Shown in pieces: positions 1-7,781 of a stretch of DNA of 64,000 nt (position 1 is its first letter; every line of letters starts with the position of its first letter). The position numbers and the translations under genes were made by a program. The notes below the pieces were generated by a model. The model made no database searches. It was not told where the DNA came from and worked only from the letters and a program-made list of their open reading frames with translations. The stretch comes from Epilithonimonas hungarica (GTDB lineage Bacteria; Bacteroidota; Bacteroidia; Flavobacteriales; Weeksellaceae), in contig NZ_FNBH01000001.1 in assembly GCF_900102265.1 (NCBI RefSeq), positions 1,302,001 to 1,366,000 on the forward strand, read 5' to 3'.

Positions 1-1125
1 AAAAGAATAGGAGATTATTCTCTGTTGGTACATCACGATCTTGTTATGTGTTTTTATGGTATCATTGATTGCATTTTGATTGGAATCTATGCTTGTTTTC
101 AGAGACTCTATCTTGTTATAGGCTGCATAAAGAACCTCCAGTTTTTTTGGTGATTTTAAGGTGTCTATTTTATAAGGTTCTTTTATTTTGTCTTTAGATT
201 TGGATCTATCTATATATTCTACATAATTGTTGGTCTGTGAAATGACGGGAGAAGCAATAGAGTTAAGGGTTACAATGTTTCCTTTTCTATTTTTAACAAG
301 GGTTTCATTCACTTCACTATACGTTTGGAAACGGTAATCGTCTGTGATCTTCTCCTTTTCGATCGCATTATTGATAAGTTCACTGATATCAAAATGATAG
401 ACGAGTGTATCAAACTTTATAGACTGATTTGGTTGTTTTTTCCTTTCTTCATAAGGTTTGTTTGTGATGTTATCTGTGAAGACAAAACCATTGTAAAGGA
501 TCAGTTTCAAATAATTTCTATCTGCTGCAGGCGCAAATTTTCCTGTCTTAGCAATGATGGTCTGCTGGTCATCATAGGGACTTGCATTTTTATGAAGAAA
601 AACACCTTCCAGCTTCTCTGATTTTTCACCTGAGATTTTATCGAATTTGACAGAAAATCCAGTGATCTGATCAATGAAAACTCCTGGGGTAAAGTTGATC
701 GCCGGTTTGGAAGAAATGATATTGTACATCATATTCTTTGCTTTTCGCTGAAAATCAGGAATCACATTATTAGAAAACAGAAACAGGATTCCTGAAAGTA
801 TGGAAACAGTCAAAAATAATGGCATCATTACCCGAACTAGGGAAATTCCGGCCGCCTTCATGGCAGCAAGCTCATACCTTTCTCCAAAATCTCCAAAGGT
901 CATAATCGAGGAAAGCAAGATCGTAAGCGGTAGAACCATACTTACAACATTGATTCCCAGGTAGAAAAGAAATTTGGATATTTCCCAATATGTAAGACCT
1001 TTTCCTGTCAGTTGAGACATTTGAGTCCAGATAATGTTCACAATGAAAATGAAGAACAGTACGCTGAAAATAAATAGAAATGGACCAAAAAAGGTTTTGA
1101 TGATATACTTGTCTAATTTTTTCAA
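1..1125 (-). CDS. LptF/LptG family permease, 3' end cut by window edge
   Basis: Inner-membrane permease of the YjgP/YjgQ family, which with LptB exports lipopolysaccharide from the inner membrane. The frame stays open for 375 codons to the window edge, so the C-terminus is missing. It begins at a TTG codon (1125-1123); an in-frame stop lies just upstream and no ATG precedes the first membrane helix. Visible: helix about residues 7-33, a second about 55-80 followed by the family's FGERYELAAMKAAG stretch, a third about 98-120, then a long periplasmic segment matching the beta-jellyroll. LptF and LptG cannot be told apart from this part alone. The aldehyde dehydrogenase gene upstream ends in its own terminator, so this gene is probably transcribed separately. 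Confidence 0.85.
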   Translation of the reverse strand, partial: MKKLDKYIIKTFFGPFLFIFSVLFFIFIVNIIWTQMSQLTGKGLTYWEISKFLFYLGINVVSMVLPLTILLSSIMTFGDFGERYELAAMKAAGISLVRVMMPLFLTVSILSGILFLFSNNVIPDFQRKAKNMMYNIISSKPAINFTPGVFIDQITGFSVKFDKISGEKSEKLEGVFLHKNASPYDDQQTIIAKTGKFAPAADRNYLKLILYNGFVFTDNITNKPYEERKKQPNQSIKFDTLVYHFDISELINNAIEKEKITDDYRFQTYSEVNETLVKNRKGNIVTLNSIASPVISQTNNYVEYIDRSKSKDKIKEPYKIDTLKSPKKLEVLYAAYNKIESLKTSIDSNQNAINDTIKTHNKIVMYQQRIISYSF

Positions 1126-1218
1126 TTCAGAAATTTAGACTTCAAAAATACTGTAAAAAAAACAATACTGAAATCGATTCCAAAATTTTAGCATTTTTTT
1201 TGTGTTAGATAGAAAGAA

Positions 1219-1246
1219 AAAATCCGCAATTATTAGTTACGGATTT
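1219..1246 (-). terminator. Rho-independent terminator after the aldehyde dehydrogenase gene
   Basis: Stem AAATCCG/CGGATTT with a 13-nt loop; on the minus strand it runs into TTTTTTC. It lies between the stop of the dehydrogenase gene and the lptG-like gene. Confidence 0.55.
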
Positions 1247-1297
1247 AATTTTTGAAATAAAAGTCTCTTGTCTTTTATCTATGATCTTCTGGTCTTC

Positions 1298-2917
1298 TTA
1301 AAAAATATAATCAGTGCTCAGGAAATTAGAATCGTGGTCTCTCACAATTGTATTAAGAAGTTCTTTGTTGGAATCGGTCACTTTTGCTGCTACCAGTGAA
1401 CGGATGGAGAATGAGCGAAGCGCATCAAAAACGGAAAGCGTCCCTTCCGCACTGTCTTTTCTTCCTGTGAATGGGAAAACATCAGGACCTCTCTGAGCCT
1501 GACAATTGATGTTCACACGGCTTACAAGATTCACGAATGGGTCAATCAGTTTTGAAACTTCCAAAGCATCCTCACTGAAGATACTCACCTGCATTCCGTG
1601 ATCAGCATTCACTTGGTAATCAATCGGCTCATCAAGACTTTCAAACGGAACAACTGGAATCACTGGTCCGAACTGCTCTTCGTGATACAATTTCATATCG
1701 CTATTTACAGGATAGACCACAGCTGGAAAGAAGAAAGAAGCTTCGTTGTAGCCACCGTTTTCATTCAAAACTTTTGCGCCTTTTGATAAAGCATCATCAA
1801 GACAATCTTTTAGATAAGATGGTTTATTGACTTCCGGGAGTGGTGTGATCTTCACATCTTTTTCCCATGGCAATCCACCTTTCATGGCAGAAACAGCTTC
1901 GGATAATTTTTTAGTGAATTCTTCCGCAACATCTTTCTGAACGAATATTAATTTAAGAGCAGTGCAACGTTGTCCATTAAAAGACAATGATCCCAAAATA
2001 CATTCACTGACTGCGACATCCAGGTTTGCATTTTTGGTAACGATTGCTGCATTTTTGGCATCAAGGCTAAGAATTGCTCTTAATCTGTTTACTTTTGGAT
2101 GGAGTTTTTTAAGACCGTTTGCTACTTTGCTTGATCCGATGAAAGCCAGAACATTCACTTTTCCACTTTCCATGATCGGTGTGATAATTTCCGAACCCTT
2201 TCCATACAATGTGTTCACCGTTCCTTTAGGGAAGGCCTCTTTGAAGGCATTCAGTAAAGGATAATGTGCAAGAACACCGTGTTTTGGTAATTTGAAGAGA
2301 ATTGTATTTCCCATGATCAGTGCCGGGATCAATGTTGTGAAGATCTCGTTCAAAGGATAATTGAAAGGCCCCATACTTAGAACTACACCAAGCGGCGCTC
2401 TTCTGATCTGGGCAATGGTTCCTTCTGCCTGTTGAAAACGGGAAGATTCTCTGTCCAGGTCTTTTAGTGCGTCAATCGTTTGGTTGATGTAATCGACTGT
2501 CCTGTCAAATTCTTTGGTAGAATCGGGTAGGGTTTTACCAATTTCCCACATTAGTAATTTGATGATCAGATCTCGCTGCTGGATCATCAGGTAAACAAAC
2601 TTCTGCATGCATTTGATCCTGCCCTCCACAGACATCGTTGGCCATTCACCGAGTCCGTTATCGTAAGCTTTTACACAGGCATCCAAAACATCGAGCGCTT
2701 CTTTTGGCCCGATATTCGGGATGCTTCCCAGGAGTTTTCTTTCCAACCCGTTTTCTGTCGGGATGCAGACTGGTGAATAGATCTCGGTAACATCGCCGTC
2801 CCATTGTACCAATTCTCCATTGAGAAGGTATTCTCTCTGATGGATCACTGGAACCTGATATTCTTCAGGGATTTCTTTTTTGAATATGTCATCAAATGCT
2901 TGCTGTGCTGAACTCAT
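1298..2917 (-). CDS. Aldehyde dehydrogenase superfamily protein, GapN-like, with atypical active site
   Basis: 539-aa ALDH-fold enzyme, most like the NADP-dependent non-phosphorylating glyceraldehyde-3-phosphate dehydrogenase group. Visible motifs: GPFNYPLNE (cofactor/oxyanion Asn), FKLPKHG (cofactor Lys), FIGSSK in place of FTGS, the nucleophile in GQRCTA (Cys318), and EEQFGP near the C-terminus. The block 34 residues before Cys318, where ALDHs carry the ELGGK general-base glutamate, reads SLDAK, so a serine (about residue 284) sits where the glutamate should be. Length is slightly above the usual 480-500 because of an N-terminal extension. The reaction is inferred from family resemblance only; the substrate is uncertain. 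ATG start; single gene with its own terminator. Confidence 0.8.
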   Translation of the reverse strand: MSSAQQAFDDIFKKEIPEEYQVPVIHQREYLLNGELVQWDGDVTEIYSPVCIPTENGLERKLLGSIPNIGPKEALDVLDACVKAYDNGLGEWPTMSVEGRIKCMQKFVYLMIQQRDLIIKLLMWEIGKTLPDSTKEFDRTVDYINQTIDALKDLDRESSRFQQAEGTIAQIRRAPLGVVLSMGPFNYPLNEIFTTLIPALIMGNTILFKLPKHGVLAHYPLLNAFKEAFPKGTVNTLYGKGSEIITPIMESGKVNVLAFIGSSKVANGLKKLHPKVNRLRAILSLDAKNAAIVTKNANLDVAVSECILGSLSFNGQRCTALKLIFVQKDVAEEFTKKLSEAVSAMKGGLPWEKDVKITPLPEVNKPSYLKDCLDDALSKGAKVLNENGGYNEASFFFPAVVYPVNSDMKLYHEEQFGPVIPVVPFESLDEPIDYQVNADHGMQVSIFSEDALEVSKLIDPFVNLVSRVNINCQAQRGPDVFPFTGRKDSAEGTLSVFDALRSFSIRSLVAAKVTDSNKELLNTIVRDHDSNFLSTDYIF

Positions 2918-3041
2918 AGTTTTTTATTTAATAAAATTTTGTAACATAAAGTTAGAGTTTAAAATTGAATCAGAAAAGCTGTTAACATAGATTTATTCTA
3001 TCCGGTTCGATGTAGATTTGATATTCGGTATGTTGAGGATG

Positions 3042-3080
3042 CTTTGACTCCGCTCGTTGTCAGTCTGAGCGGAGTCGAAG
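3042..3080. repeat. Intergenic inverted repeat (GACTCCGCTC family)
   Basis: Arms GACTCCGCTC (3046-3055) and GAGCGGAGTC (3067-3076) around an 11-nt loop; pairing extends outward with one mismatch. It lies between the DoxX gene and the dehydrogenase gene. The text reads like a short palindromic repeat I know as common in Bacteroidota intergenic DNA; only one copy was noticed here. Confidence 0.55.
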
Positions 3081-3102
3081 ACTTTTTATTTTATACCTGA
3101 TA

Positions 3103-3492
3103 TTATTTATTGTCAGTAGATTTTATTGCCCAGAGTAATAACAACGGCTGCATGAATAGTCTTGCAAATCTCTTGTTATCGGTATTCAGTCCGAAGGCAT
3201 TTCTTCTTTCTTTGTACTGCGTGTAATTTCCAGGGAAAACCGCAGTGAATAATCCTGCTGCTATTTTTCCCATTAGTGATTCGTATTTCTTAGGTGCTGC
3301 GATGATGGCTGCTCCCATTGCAATTTCTACAATCCCGGAATAGACGACCGTATCTTCCTTCTCCAACGGAACCCATTCCGGCACCTGTGCCTGAAATTCC
3401 TTTCTTGCAAATGTGAGATGTCCTATTCCTGCTGAGATGAGCATGGCACCCAATCCGTATTTTGCAATAGTTTTGATTGTACTTGCTTCCAT
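3103..3492 (-). CDS. DoxX-like small membrane protein
   Basis: About 129 aa and four hydrophobic segments, typical of the DoxX family of small integral membrane proteins. Visible: GLGAMLISAGIGHLTFAR at the first helix, SGIVEIAMGAAIIAAP at the second, then a PGNYTQY stretch and a last helix LLLLWAI. The frame opens further upstream with a TTG at 3531; the ATG at 3492 is preferred because it gives a compact N-terminus before the first helix. Physiological role is unknown; some relatives act in redox or sulfur metabolism. It follows the SDR gene by about 45 nt and is probably cotranscribed with it. Confidence 0.75.
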   Translation of the reverse strand: MEASTIKTIAKYGLGAMLISAGIGHLTFARKEFQAQVPEWVPLEKEDTVVYSGIVEIAMGAAIIAAPKKYESLMGKIAAGLFTAVFPGNYTQYKERRNAFGLNTDNKRFARLFMQPLLLLWAIKSTDNK

Positions 3493-3537
3493 AATAAGAT
3501 TTTTATAAAGCAGTTTCAATAATGATTCCAAAAGAGC

Positions 3538-4296
3538 CTAAAGATGAAAATACCTTGGATCAGGATACAGAAATTCGAAATCCAGTTCTTTGATCAATTT
3601 CTCTGCAGAAATTGTTCTGCCCTTCTTTGTTCGTTCGCCTGAGTAGGGAAGTCCTTTCTGAGCATTAATCACCTCTTCTTTATTAGGATGTATCGGTGCG
3701 ACCACATTATAAACTTTGGATTGCGAATTATTCTCCAGCATCTTCTCAAAAACCGAACAGATATCTGCATAGTGGATGTGATTCACCAACTGGTCGAGAT
3801 TGGAGATGTTGTAATTCTTCAGCAACCTTTGTCCACCCATCAATCCGGCTAATCTCAAAATATTAGTTTGAGGGAATCTTTCTAAAATAAAATTCTCACT
3901 TTCCACTTCATTAGGAGACTTATTTTCCTCAACAAGATCTTTGTCGATCTCGGGATAAACGCCGGTTGAACTAATGAGGAAGAGCTGACCTTTGTAATCA
4001 CCAAGGAAATTGAGGAGGTTCTGGCGTTTGTCATTCATCGGGATCTGTTCACCACGGAGTCCGGAAAACGGAACGTTGATAATGATGGCATCTAGCTTTG
4101 ACGCCACATTCCATTCTTTCATTTCACGGTCCAATTTGTCCGGGAAATTTGCCAGAGTCGTGTGAAAGCCTTTAGCGTTGAGGTCTTCTATTTTTGATTC
4201 TGTAGTGGTGGTAGCGAAGATCTCATACCTGTCCGACAATCTTTCTCCAATGTGTGTCCCCAACCAACCACAACCTATGATCCCTAGTTTTTTCAT
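3538..4296 (-). CDS. NAD(P)-binding epimerase/dehydratase-like SDR protein
   Basis: 252-aa Rossmann protein of the atypical extended SDR type (YeeZ-like). The N-terminus has the dinucleotide loop GCGWLG at residues 9-14. The middle has LFLISSTGVYP, the SDR Ser/Tyr region, though the Tyr-x-x-x-Lys pair is not clear, so catalytic activity is uncertain. The C-terminal part (HYADICSVFEKML, VYNVVAP) matches nucleoside-diphosphate-sugar epimerase relatives. ATG start about 20 nt downstream of a TACTTTTG promoter box. Substrate unknown. Confidence 0.75.
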   Translation of the reverse strand: MKKLGIIGCGWLGTHIGERLSDRYEIFATTTTESKIEDLNAKGFHTTLANFPDKLDREMKEWNVASKLDAIIINVPFSGLRGEQIPMNDKRQNLLNFLGDYKGQLFLISSTGVYPEIDKDLVEENKSPNEVESENFILERFPQTNILRLAGLMGGQRLLKNYNISNLDQLVNHIHYADICSVFEKMLENNSQSKVYNVVAPIHPNKEEVINAQKGLPYSGERTKKGRTISAEKLIKELDFEFLYPDPRYFHL

Positions 4297-4315
4297 TAGT
4301 AGTTATTTGTAATTT

Positions 4316-4323
4316 CAAAAGTA
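4316..4323 (-). promoter_or_regulatory. -7 promoter box TACTTTTG for the SDR gene
   Basis: Matches the Bacteroidota primary-sigma consensus TAnnTTTG, about 20 nt before the ATG at 4296. No convincing -33 TTTG was found. Confidence 0.45.
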
Positions 4324-4351
4324 TAATTTCCTTTTGTTTTGGGCAACCGAC

Positions 4352-4390
4352 GTGTACCCGATCTCGCGGATTTGCAATCCGTGAGTACAC
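4352..4390. repeat. Nested hairpin, CTCGCGGATT family
   Basis: Outer arms GTGTAC/GTACAC enclose an inner stem CTCGCGGATT/AATCCGTGAG (one mismatch) with a TGC loop. Looks like a mobile palindromic (REP-like) unit rather than a terminator: no T-run follows. It is the first of several repeats clustered downstream of hutU. Confidence 0.55.
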
Positions 4391-4444
4391 ACATAAATAA
4401 AGCAAATAAAGCACAGATTACAAATCAACACTATTTAAAAAGAT

Positions 4445-4556
4445 TTAAAACAAACTCTCATCAACAAAATTAGGCAGCGTCACCTTCAAATTCGGTTCAG
4501 CTTTCATTGCTCTTTTAATTGCGAAAACAGCACCTCATTTCTTGCCCAGTTTCGTC
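4445..4556 (-). pseudogene. hutU 3'-end remnant A (frameshifted)
   Basis: About 110 bp, by eye close to 88% identical to the last 110 bp of the intact hutU gene at 5796-7781 and in the same orientation. Reading the minus strand gives WARNE, then a one-base deletion, then AVFAIKRAMKAEPNLKVTL and NFVDESLF with a TAA stop. The frameshift shows it has decayed. The match stops abruptly on the hutU-internal side at about 4556, some 23 bp before the left inverted repeat. It is one of two displaced hutU tails downstream of the real gene. Confidence 0.85.
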
Positions 4557-4579
4557 GTGTTCTAACTACAGTCAAGACG

Positions 4580-4638
4580 AAAATTCCCCTCCTTTGGAGG
4601 GGTGGCAGAAATTCTCAGAATTTCTGACGGGGTGGTTC
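4580..4638 (+). repeat. Two-hairpin inverted repeat, left copy flanking the DUF559 gene
   Basis: 59-bp unit. Outer hairpin CCCCTCC-ttt-GGAGGGG, then TGG, then a second hairpin CAGAAATTC-tca-GAATTTCTG, then GACGGGGTGGTT. The right copy at 5154-5212 is its inverse. The first hairpin and the last block are conserved between copies, while the second hairpin changes sequence but stays palindromic. Confidence 0.85.
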
Positions 4639-4692
4639 TTAATTTCTTCACCTGAAAGAAAAAACTTAAATTGGCCCAAAACATAAACACAA

Positions 4693-5112
4693 ATGCCCAA
4701 AAACGAAATGCTAACCCAAATAGAAGGCATTATAATCTACCGCAATTTTGTGGAAAACCTGCCTTACAATCCTCTCTTAAAAACTTTGACCAAAGAAAAA
4801 AGAAAATTAGGAATTCTGTCAGAAGTGTTATTCTGGAAACAGGTTCGAAACAGAACATTCCATAACATTGATTTTGACAGACAAAGGATCATTGGTAACT
4901 ATATTGTTGATTTTTATGTAAAAACGTTGGGACTTGTGGTTGAGATTGATGGAACAAGTCACGACTTTAAACAGGAATATGATCTGGAAAGGGCAAAGTT
5001 TCTGGAAAGCCTGGGCTTGAAAATTTTTAAAATTTCCGATTGGGATGTAAAGCAAAATCTCTCCGTAGCAATGAAGGATCTCGAGAATTTTATTGTTGAG
5101 AATTATAGTTAA
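4693..5112 (+). CDS. DUF559 domain protein, Vsr-like endonuclease fold
   Basis: 139 aa. The DUF559 domain spans about residues 35-135 and belongs to the PD-(D/E)xK nuclease clan, related in fold to very-short-patch repair endonuclease. Candidate catalytic residues: Asp in NYIVDFY, Glu and Asp in VVEIDG, with an upstream Glu in LSEVLFW. The end of the domain reads FLESLGLKIFKISDWDV. ATG start chosen at 4693; no Shine-Dalgarno is evident. The gene lies between inverted copies of a two-hairpin repeat and is transcribed opposite to hutU. A decayed homologue lies at 7999-8164 beside another pair of the same repeats. Nuclease activity is inferred from the family; the link with the repeats suggests mobility or repeat maintenance, which is unproven. 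Confidence 0.8.
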   Translation: MPKNEMLTQIEGIIIYRNFVENLPYNPLLKTLTKEKRKLGILSEVLFWKQVRNRTFHNIDFDRQRIIGNYIVDFYVKTLGLVVEIDGTSHDFKQEYDLERAKFLESLGLKIFKISDWDVKQNLSVAMKDLENFIVENYS

Positions 5113-5153
5113 AATTTCTCTCAGCTAATAGGGTGGCTTGATTCATTCAGCAT

Positions 5154-5212
5154 AACCACCCCGTCAATTCGCCTTTGGCGAATCGCCACCCCTCCAGAGG
5201 AGGGGAATTTTT
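5154..5212 (-). repeat. Two-hairpin inverted repeat, right copy flanking the DUF559 gene
   Basis: Inverse of the unit at 4580-4638. Read on the minus strand: CCCCTCC-tct-GGAGGGG, TGGCG, hairpin ATTCGCC-aaa-GGCGAAT, then GACGGGGTGGTT. The inner hairpin shares no sequence with that of the left copy but is also perfectly paired. Confidence 0.85.
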
Positions 5213-5330
5213 AGTCAAAGAGATTTTCGTCTACGAAATTCGGCAACGTCACTTTCAAATTAGATTCCGCTTCCATTGCTCCTTTGATGGCGAAGACAAC
5301 ACCTTCATTTCTTGCCGCGCTTCGTTTGGA
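5211..5330 (-). pseudogene. hutU 3'-end remnant B (open but divergent)
   Basis: About 120 bp homologous to the end of hutU in the same orientation. The translation has no frameshift: AARNEGVVFAIKGAMEAES, then NLKVTLPNFVDENLFD and a stop. The differences from the intact tail (G for R, S for P, N for S, extra D) are conservative, as if it came from a different hutU allele rather than from decay of the local one. It abuts the stop codon of the gene at 5331-5780 on one side and the right inverted repeat on the other. Confidence 0.85.
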
Positions 5331-5780
5331 TTATGAACTTTGGCTATTAATATATTCATTCAAAAATGCCAGTATTATCAAATAATTCTTGAACTCATTT
5401 TCGATTTCCATTTTGTATTGATGTTTCAAAAATCCTTTTGTCCATATTGATACAAGAAGATTACTGGTTTTATACAAGTTTAATTTGCTACTGAACCATC
5501 CTTTACTTTTATATGTAAAGATCTCGATGTCATTTCCAAAATATATTAATCTGTTTTTTGAAACATCCGATTTTAAAATTAATTTCTTATTTCTGTCAAA
5601 TATTTTGAAATCTTGCCATAAAAAACCAGTACGATTTATCTTGAAAATTTCATCACCTATTTTTATTTTTTCATTAACACCAGCAATTGCATTTGAAAAA
5701 ATTTCTCCTACCAATCTTCCATTCTCATCTAATAATTGAAGTGGAGAAAATATAGGATAAATTATAGTGAATTCTTTCAT
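5331..5780 (-). CDS. Unknown 149-aa protein inserted between two hutU 3' ends
   Basis: Not recognised. No signal peptide or membrane helix. Alternating hydrophobic/polar segments and many aromatic residues (IGDEIFKINRTGFLWQDFKI, LIYFGNDIEIFTYKSKGW) suggest an all-beta fold; the pattern is loosely like LURP-one/tubby C-terminal domains, but this is a guess. The ATG at 5780 lies 15 nt after the hutU stop, so it is probably translated from the hutU transcript. Its stop touches hutU remnant B directly, so the gene fills the whole space between the current hutU tail and the displaced one, as a cassette would. Confidence 0.6.
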   Translation of the reverse strand: MKEFTIIYPIFSPLQLLDENGRLVGEIFSNAIAGVNEKIKIGDEIFKINRTGFLWQDFKIFDRNKKLILKSDVSKNRLIYFGNDIEIFTYKSKGWFSSKLNLYKTSNLLVSIWTKGFLKHQYKMEIENEFKNYLIILAFLNEYINSQSS

Positions 5781-5795
5781 TAAAATTTAATAAGC

Positions 5796-7781
5796 CTAAA
5801 ACAAACTCTCATCAACGAAATTCGGCAACGTCACTTTCAAATTCGGTTCAGCTTCCATTGCTCTTTTGATGGCGAAAACAGCCCCTTCATTTCTTGCCCA
5901 GCTCCGTCTGGAAATTCCGTTGTTCACATCCCAGAAAAGCATTGATTTTAATCTTCTGTCGGCATCGTCGCTTCCATCGAGTAACATCCCGAAACCACCG
6001 TTGATCACTTCGCCCCAGCCAACGCCACCACCATTGTGAATAGAAACCCACGTCGCCCCACGGAAACTGTCGCCAATCACATTATGAATCGCCATATCTG
6101 CCGTAAATCTCGAGCCGTCATAAATATTGGAAGTCTCTCTGTACGGCGAATCCGTCCCCGAAACATCGTGATGGTCTCTTCCCAAAACCACCGCTCCGAT
6201 TTCTCCGTTGGCAATGGCTTTGTTGAAGGCTTCAGCAATCTTCATTCTGCCTTCTGCATCGGCGTATAAAATTCTCGCCTGTGAACCCACGACCAGATTG
6301 TTTTCCTGAGCACCTTTGATCCACTGGATGTTATCTTTCATCTGCTGTTGGATTTCTTCGGGAGAATTCTTGATCATTTCCTCTAAAACGTTGCAGGCGA
6401 TCTCATCTGTTTTCTGCAGATCTTCCGGTTTTCCACTGGTACAAACCCAACGGAACGGTCCGAAACCATAATCAAAACACATCGGTCCCATAATATCCTG
6501 AACATAAGAAGGGTATTTGAACTCTCTTCCCAAAGTTGGATTTTCTGCCATTACATCGGCTCCGGCTCTTGAAGCTTCGAGTAAAAAGGCGTTTCCGTAA
6601 TCGAAGAAATAGGTTCCTTTTGCGGTATGTTTGTTGATTGCCGCTGCGTGTCTTCTCAAGGTTTCCTGAACTTTTTCTTTGAATAATTCAGGGTTTTCTG
6701 CCATCATCGTGTTGGATTCCTCAAAGGTTTGCCCAACCGGATAATAACCGCCTGCCCAAGGATTATGAAGCGAAGTCTGGTCTGAGCCGATATCGATTCT
6801 TAAATTTTCGTCATCAAATTTCTCCCAGACCTCAACAATATTTCCGAGGTAGGCCAAAGAAACCGTTTCCTGATTTTCCTGCGCTTTTTTCACTCTCGCC
6901 ACCAATTCATCCAGATTTTCATGGATTTCATTGACCCATTTCTGGTCGTGACGGATTTTTGTAATTTTCGGATTCACTTCTGCAATTACTGTAACGCAGC
7001 CTGCGATGTTTCCCGCTTTAGGTTGAGCACCGGACATTCCGCCTAGACCCGAGGTTACAAATAATCCGCCTTTTGGTTCTTTATTGATTTTTCTGAAAGC
7101 ATTCAAAACGGTAATCGTTGTTCCGTGCACGATTCCCTGCGGACCGATGTACATATAGCTTCCCGCAGTCATTTGTCCGTACTGTGTTACGCCCAACGCA
7201 TTGAATTTTTCCCAATCATCAGGTTTGGAATAGTTTGGAATCATCATTCCGTTCGTCACCACCACTCTCGGTGCATCTTTGTGAGAAGGGAATAATCCCA
7301 TCGGATGACCGGAGTACATTGTTAATGTCTGTTCGTCCGTCATTTCCGATAGATATTTCATCGTCAGAAGATACTGCGCCCAATTGGAGAAAACGGCACC
7401 GTTTCCACCGTAAGTGATCAACTCATGCGGATGTTGCGCTACGGCATAATCAAGATTATTCTGGATCATCAGCATAATGGCTTTTGCCTGCTCGGATCTT
7501 CCGGGATATTCTGCAATGTTTCTTGCTTTCATCTCATAATCCGGACGAAAACGATACATATAGATTCTTCCGTATTTCTCTAATTCTTCCTTAAATTCCG
7601 GCAATAATTCTGCGTGAAATTTTGGTTCGAAATAACGTAAAGCGTTTTTCAGAGCGAGTTTTTTCTCTTCGTCTGAAAGGATTTCTTTACGTTTTGGAGC
7701 GTGATTGATGTTTTGTTCGTATGGTTTTGGCTGAGGTAATTCTCTTGGAATTCCCTGTTGTATCTGTTCCTGGAAAGTCAT
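5796..7781 (-). CDS. hutU: Urocanate hydratase
   Basis: Converts urocanate to imidazolonepropionate, the second step of histidine degradation, in the cytoplasm with tightly bound NAD+. 661 aa, the long form found in Bacteroidota (proteobacterial HutU is about 555). Visible: YGGNGAVFSNW and MYSGHPMGLFP in the N-terminal half, the NAD-binding run GSYMYIGPQGIVHGT, GLGGMSGAQPKA, the active-site region YGFGPFRWVCTSG, and GRDHHDVSGTDSPYRETS. ATG start. No other hut genes are nearby. Repeats and DUF559 sequences lie on both sides and two partial copies of its 3' end lie downstream, so the locus has been rearranged repeatedly while the gene stayed intact. Confidence 0.96.
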   Translation of the reverse strand: MTFQEQIQQGIPRELPQPKPYEQNINHAPKRKEILSDEEKKLALKNALRYFEPKFHAELLPEFKEELEKYGRIYMYRFRPDYEMKARNIAEYPGRSEQAKAIMLMIQNNLDYAVAQHPHELITYGGNGAVFSNWAQYLLTMKYLSEMTDEQTLTMYSGHPMGLFPSHKDAPRVVVTNGMMIPNYSKPDDWEKFNALGVTQYGQMTAGSYMYIGPQGIVHGTTITVLNAFRKINKEPKGGLFVTSGLGGMSGAQPKAGNIAGCVTVIAEVNPKITKIRHDQKWVNEIHENLDELVARVKKAQENQETVSLAYLGNIVEVWEKFDDENLRIDIGSDQTSLHNPWAGGYYPVGQTFEESNTMMAENPELFKEKVQETLRRHAAAINKHTAKGTYFFDYGNAFLLEASRAGADVMAENPTLGREFKYPSYVQDIMGPMCFDYGFGPFRWVCTSGKPEDLQKTDEIACNVLEEMIKNSPEEIQQQMKDNIQWIKGAQENNLVVGSQARILYADAEGRMKIAEAFNKAIANGEIGAVVLGRDHHDVSGTDSPYRETSNIYDGSRFTADMAIHNVIGDSFRGATWVSIHNGGGVGWGEVINGGFGMLLDGSDDADRRLKSMLFWDVNNGISRRSWARNEGAVFAIKRAMEAEPNLKVTLPNFVDESLF

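Noticed and set aside
4671-4865. 64-codon frame overlapping the start of the DUF559 gene
   Set aside because: No family features, and the overlapping frame has a full DUF559 domain.
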